This document shows positions 8,024 to 10,344 of a DNA stretch of 10,344 nucleotides, piece after piece. Under the pieces are notes generated by a model, which worked only from the letters and a program-made list of their open reading frames with translations, did no database searches and was not told where the DNA came from. Within the stretch, counting starts at the first letter, position 1. The number at the start of each line of letters is the position of its first letter. Position numbers and translations under genes: made by a program. Origin of the DNA: an uncultured Bacteroidales bacterium (GTDB lineage Bacteria; Bacteroidota; Bacteroidia; Bacteroidales; Paludibacteraceae); the NCBI GenBank assembly GCA_903899865.1, contig CAIUKZ010000050.1, positions 1 through 10,344 on the forward strand, read 5' to 3'.

Positions 8024-9691
8024 ATGTGCGGAATAGTATGTGCATTTGATTTAAAACATCCAGTACAGGCTTTGAGACCTCAGGTTCTTAAAATGTCAAA
8101 AAAAATTCGTCACCGTGGGCCAGATTGGTCGGGTGTCTTCTCTTCAGAAAAAACAATCATGGCTCACGAGCGACTATCAATCGTAGATCCGGAATCTGGA
8201 AAACAACCATTGTACAGCAAAGATGGCAAACTGGTGCTGGCTGTGAATGGAGAAATATACAACCATCAAGAAATCAGAGAACGATTTGAAGGTAAGTATG
8301 AGTTTCTTACTAAGTCAGACTGTGAGGTGATACTTGCTCTTTATCGTGAAAAAGGACCTAACTTCCTGGAAGATCTAAATGGGATTTTTGCCTTTGCATT
8401 GTATGACATCGAAAAAGACATTTTCCTTATCGGTCGTGACCACATTGGCATCATTCCATTGTACCAAGGATGGGATGCAATGGGAACTTATTATGTTGCA
8501 TCAGAGCTCAAAGCATTGGAAGGATATTGCTTGAAAATAGAAGAATTTTTACCCGGTCAATACTATTACAGTCCAGACAAAAAACCAACAAAATGGTATA
8601 TTCGCGACTGGGAAAATTTTGACGCAGTAAAAAACAATCCTGCAAGCATTGATGAACTTCGTGATGCTTTGGAAGCAGCGGTGGAACGTCAGTTGATGGC
8701 AGATGTACCTTATGGTGTACTTCTTTCCGGAGGTTTGGACTCTTCCATTATTTCGGCAGTGGCAATAAAATGTGCAAAAAAACGAACTGATGCAAGTGGA
8801 AAAAACGTGTGGGGAACAAATCTTCATTCGTTTGCAGTAGGACTGGAAGGATCGCCTGACTTAGCTGCTGCTCGCAAAGTGGCTGATTATATTGGCACTA
8901 TTCATCATGAGATACATTTTACTGTGCAAGAAGGATTGGATGCGATACGTGATGTGATTTATCACATAGAAACTTATGATGTAACAACCATCCGTGCCAG
9001 TACCCCAATGTACTTGCTTTCACGTGTTATCAAATCAATGGGTGTAAAAATGGTACTTTCTGGAGAAGGGGCTGATGAGATATTCGGCGGATACCTGTAT
9101 TTCCACAAAGCACCTAATGCTGAGGAGTTTCACAAAGAAACAGTGCGTAAACTTAGCAAACTTCACATGTACGACTGTTTGAGAGCTAATAAGTCATTGG
9201 CATCGTGGGGTGTAGAAGGTCGTGTTCCGTTTCTTGACAAAGAATTTATGGACGTGGCAATGCGCCTAAACCCTACTGAAAAAATGGCAGGTAGCAATGG
9301 CAAGATGGAAAAATGGATTCTTCGTAAAGCATTTGAAAGTTATCTTCCAGAAAGTGTGGCATGGCGTCAAAAGGAGCAATTCTCTGACGGCGTGGGTTAC
9401 AACTGGATAGATACGCTTAAGGAACTAACCACCAATAGTGTAACGGATGAACAAATGGCTAAAGTGGCAGAAACATATCCTATCAATCCACCTATGTCTA
9501 AGGAAGAGTATTACTACCGAACCATCTTCAATGATTTATTTCCATCGGACTCAGCTGCTAAGTGTGTACCATCGGTACCGTCAGTAGCATGTAGTACTCC
9601 AATAGCCATGGAATGGGATGCCTCATTTAAAAACATGGTTGACCCTTCGGGACGTGCTGTGAAAAGCGTACACGAACAGGGGTATAAGTGA
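8024..9691 (+). CDS. asnB: Asparagine synthetase B, glutamine-hydrolysing
   Basis: Converts aspartate, ATP and glutamine to asparagine, AMP, pyrophosphate and glutamate in the cytoplasm. Its 555 residues nearly equal E. coli AsnB (554). The ATG at 8024 gives MCGIV, so removal of Met exposes Cys2, the class II glutaminase nucleophile. Glutaminase-site residues include RHRGPD (29-34), Arg50 in HERLSIVDP, NGEIYNH (75-81) and SDCE (98-101). The synthetase domain has the PP-loop ATP motif SGGLDSS (235-241), SGEGADEIFGGY (346-357) and GRVPFLDKEF (399-408). The C terminus (CVPSVPSVACST, then DPSGRAVKSVHEQGYK) closely follows the standard AsnB ending, so it is full length and the B type, not one of the AsnB-like amidotransferases of polysaccharide or lasso-peptide clusters. 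With only 41 bases after gltD it is probably co-transcribed with it, drawing on glutamine from the linked synthetase. Confidence 0.97.
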   Translation: MCGIVCAFDLKHPVQALRPQVLKMSKKIRHRGPDWSGVFSSEKTIMAHERLSIVDPESGKQPLYSKDGKLVLAVNGEIYNHQEIRERFEGKYEFLTKSDCEVILALYREKGPNFLEDLNGIFAFALYDIEKDIFLIGRDHIGIIPLYQGWDAMGTYYVASELKALEGYCLKIEEFLPGQYYYSPDKKPTKWYIRDWENFDAVKNNPASIDELRDALEAAVERQLMADVPYGVLLSGGLDSSIISAVAIKCAKKRTDASGKNVWGTNLHSFAVGLEGSPDLAAARKVADYIGTIHHEIHFTVQEGLDAIRDVIYHIETYDVTTIRASTPMYLLSRVIKSMGVKMVLSGEGADEIFGGYLYFHKAPNAEEFHKETVRKLSKLHMYDCLRANKSLASWGVEGRVPFLDKEFMDVAMRLNPTEKMAGSNGKMEKWILRKAFESYLPESVAWRQKEQFSDGVGYNWIDTLKELTTNSVTDEQMAKVAETYPINPPMSKEEYYYRTIFNDLFPSDSAAKCVPSVPSVACSTPIAMEWDASFKNMVDPSGRAVKSVHEQGYK

Positions 9692-9711
9692 TGGATATTG
9701 GGTTTATTGAG

Positions 9712-9759
9712 TTCATTGGTTCATTGGTTCATAAGTTTATAAGTTTATAAGTTTATAAG
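9712..9759. repeat. Octamer tandem array, six units
   Basis: Six consecutive 8-base units without gaps: TTCATTGG twice, TTCATAAG once, TTTATAAG three times. The third unit is a hybrid of the two flanking types, so the array changes gradually from one variant to the other. A degenerate related unit (TTTATTGA, 9703-9710) precedes it one base out of phase. The array starts 20 bases after the asnB stop codon. Confidence 0.9.
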
Positions 9760-9770
9760 TAGATGATATT

Positions 9771-9973
9771 AATTATTGTCACATTTGTTAAAACCATTTA
9801 AAGTTGTTTGTTTTGTCACTATCGACCTCTATCCCTAACCCTTTCTCCCATGGAGAAAGGGGACAAGGCAGCTCATTTTACAGAGATTCGTGTGAATTTT
9901 TCACTCGGCAAAGTCCCTCTCCTCGGGAGAGGGATTTAGGGAGAGGTCAACTTGAATAAACCTGACAATAATT
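9771..9973. repeat. Nested inverted-repeat element, possibly MITE- or REP-like
   Basis: Outer ends AATTATTGTCA (9771-9781) and TGACAATAATT (9963-9973) are perfect 11-bp inverted repeats. Inside, GACCTCT (9824-9830) pairs with AGAGGTC (9942-9948), and CCCTAA (9833-9838) with TTAGGG (9936-9941). Each inner half also folds on itself: 9839-9848 with 9852-9861 (10 bp, 3-base loop) and 9914-9922 with 9926-9934 (9 bp, 3-base loop). A 5-bp stem (9892-9896 with 9900-9904) sits between. It has no transposase gene. The CCCTCTCC/GGAGAGGG hairpins resemble extragenic palindromes I recall as widespread in bacteria. Mobility is inference; no clear target-site duplication was found. Confidence 0.6.
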
Positions 9974-9990
9974 GTTTTAAATTACTTAAG

Positions 9991-10006
9991 TTTATAAGTT
10001 CATAAG
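9991..10006. repeat. Two further octamer units beyond the inverted-repeat element
   Basis: TTTATAAG (9991-9998) is followed directly by TTCATAAG (9999-10006). Both are identical to units of the array at 9712-9759 and are in the same orientation, so the inverted-repeat element lies between two blocks of the same repeat. Confidence 0.8.
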
Positions 10007-10049
10007 AAAAAAAAGAGACTTTGCATAAATTGGCAAGGTCTCTTTTTTT
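10007..10049. terminator. Bidirectional Rho-independent terminator
   Basis: An A8 run followed by GAGACTTTGC (10007-10024) pairs with GCAAGGTCTC followed by T7 (10033-10049), with one T-G wobble and an 8-base loop. The A tract becomes a T tract on the opposite strand, so the element can stop transcripts from asnB (+) and from the - strand gene. This is the only strong terminator visible after asnB. Confidence 0.88.
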
Positions 10050-10054
10050 ATTTT

Positions 10055-10089
10055 AACTCACGGGGTGACTTTGAGTCACCCCGTGAGTT
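10055..10089. repeat. Perfect 16-bp palindrome with 3-base spacer
   Basis: Arms 10055-10070 and 10074-10089 are exactly complementary over 16 bp around TTG. The arms are GC-rich (core CACGGGGTGACT) in an AT-rich setting. Neither strand has a T tract directly after it, so it is not a classic intrinsic terminator, though it lies in line with one at 10007-10049 for - strand transcripts. It could be a processing or stability hairpin or a protein-binding dyad. Confidence 0.85.
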
Positions 10090-10161
10090 GAACAGTGTCG
10101 AACATAATCATCTCAATAGTATTCATAGCAATCTTGTAAGTGAGGATGAAAAATCTAAAGA

Positions 10162-10344
10162 TTATTTTTTCCCTCTAATAACAATATCCACATACCGATC
10201 AAGTTCAAAAGAATCGTGAAACTGAATGCGGTAAACGTAGAGTTTTTCTGCTTTGAGGAATAGGAAAGTTTGTGCGAGTTGATTGAAGGAGAGAATTACG
10301 TCAGGTTGAAGACGTTGGATATCACGGATAGAGATGGCTCTATC
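10162..10344 (-). CDS. Hypothetical protein, C-terminal fragment (N terminus outside window)
   Basis: On the - strand, the frame starting at base 10344 is open for 60 codons and ends in TAA at 10164-10162. The visible protein begins DRAISIRDIQRLQPDVILSF and ends ELDRYVDIVIRGKK. It alternates hydrophobic and charged residues in an alpha/beta pattern and has no transmembrane segment, signal or metal-binding cluster. I do not recognise the family; the ORF may be the end of a longer gene continuing past the window. Support for coding comes from its natural amino-acid composition, its convergent arrangement with asnB and the bidirectional terminator between them. Confidence 0.6.
   Translation of the reverse strand, partial: DRAISIRDIQRLQPDVILSFNQLAQTFLFLKAEKLYVYRIQFHDSFELDRYVDIVIRGKK

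Larger units (their letters stand above)
9692..10161. other. Structured non-coding region between convergent genes
   Basis: This 470-base stretch separates asnB from the - strand gene at the right edge. From left to right it holds an octamer tandem array, a nested inverted-repeat element, two further octamer units, a bidirectional terminator and a perfect palindrome; each is listed separately. Bases 10090-10161 show nothing I can name. No tRNA, rRNA or CRISPR pattern is visible. Confidence 0.7.

Noticed and set aside
9850..9939. 29-codon ATG ORF (MEKGDKAAHF...) inside the inverted-repeat element
   Set aside because: Its start lies in the loop of one hairpin and its stop follows the other, so most of its ends are dictated by palindromic repeat sequence; there is no leader signal or recognisable product.
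9712..10006. Octamer repeats as a CRISPR array
   Set aside because: The units are 8 bases and directly abutting, without unique spacers of constant length, and no cas genes are present.

Overview
The window is a nitrogen-assimilation locus from an AT-rich bacterium, almost certainly a member of the Bacteroidota (probably Bacteroidales-like, but the exact lineage cannot be fixed from sequence alone). The evidence is a type III glutamine synthetase next to gltB, gltD and asnB, the absence of Shine-Dalgarno sequences before the start codons, and intergenic spacers full of short AT-rich tandem repeats.

Layout. Bases 1-1698 hold the C-terminal 565 residues of a type III glutamine synthetase whose 5' end lies outside the window. 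It ends in a strong hairpin terminator (1735-1774). Bases 1870-6408 encode the large (alpha) subunit of glutamate synthase, 6570-7982 the small (beta) subunit, and 8024-9691 asparagine synthetase B. All four are on the + strand and all look intact, apart from the cut 5' end of the first. The gltB-gltD spacer (161 bases) carries a heptamer tandem repeat and a leader inverted repeat. The gltD-asnB spacer is only 41 bases. Bases 9692-10161 are non-coding and densely structured: an octamer tandem array, a nested inverted-repeat element of about 200 bases, a bidirectional terminator and a perfect 16-bp palindrome. A partial, unrecognised gene enters from the right edge on the - strand (10162-10344).

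How the genes work together. Glutamine synthetase fixes ammonia onto glutamate. GltB/GltD convert glutamine plus 2-oxoglutarate into two glutamates using NAD(P)H. AsnB passes the glutamine amide to aspartate. The locus therefore makes glutamine and contains two of its main amide consumers. I found no convincing undescribed protein system. The coding content is conventional, and the less ordinary material is in the non-coding DNA: the composite repeat block after asnB, and small hairpins at nearly the same distance before each of the three downstream start codons.
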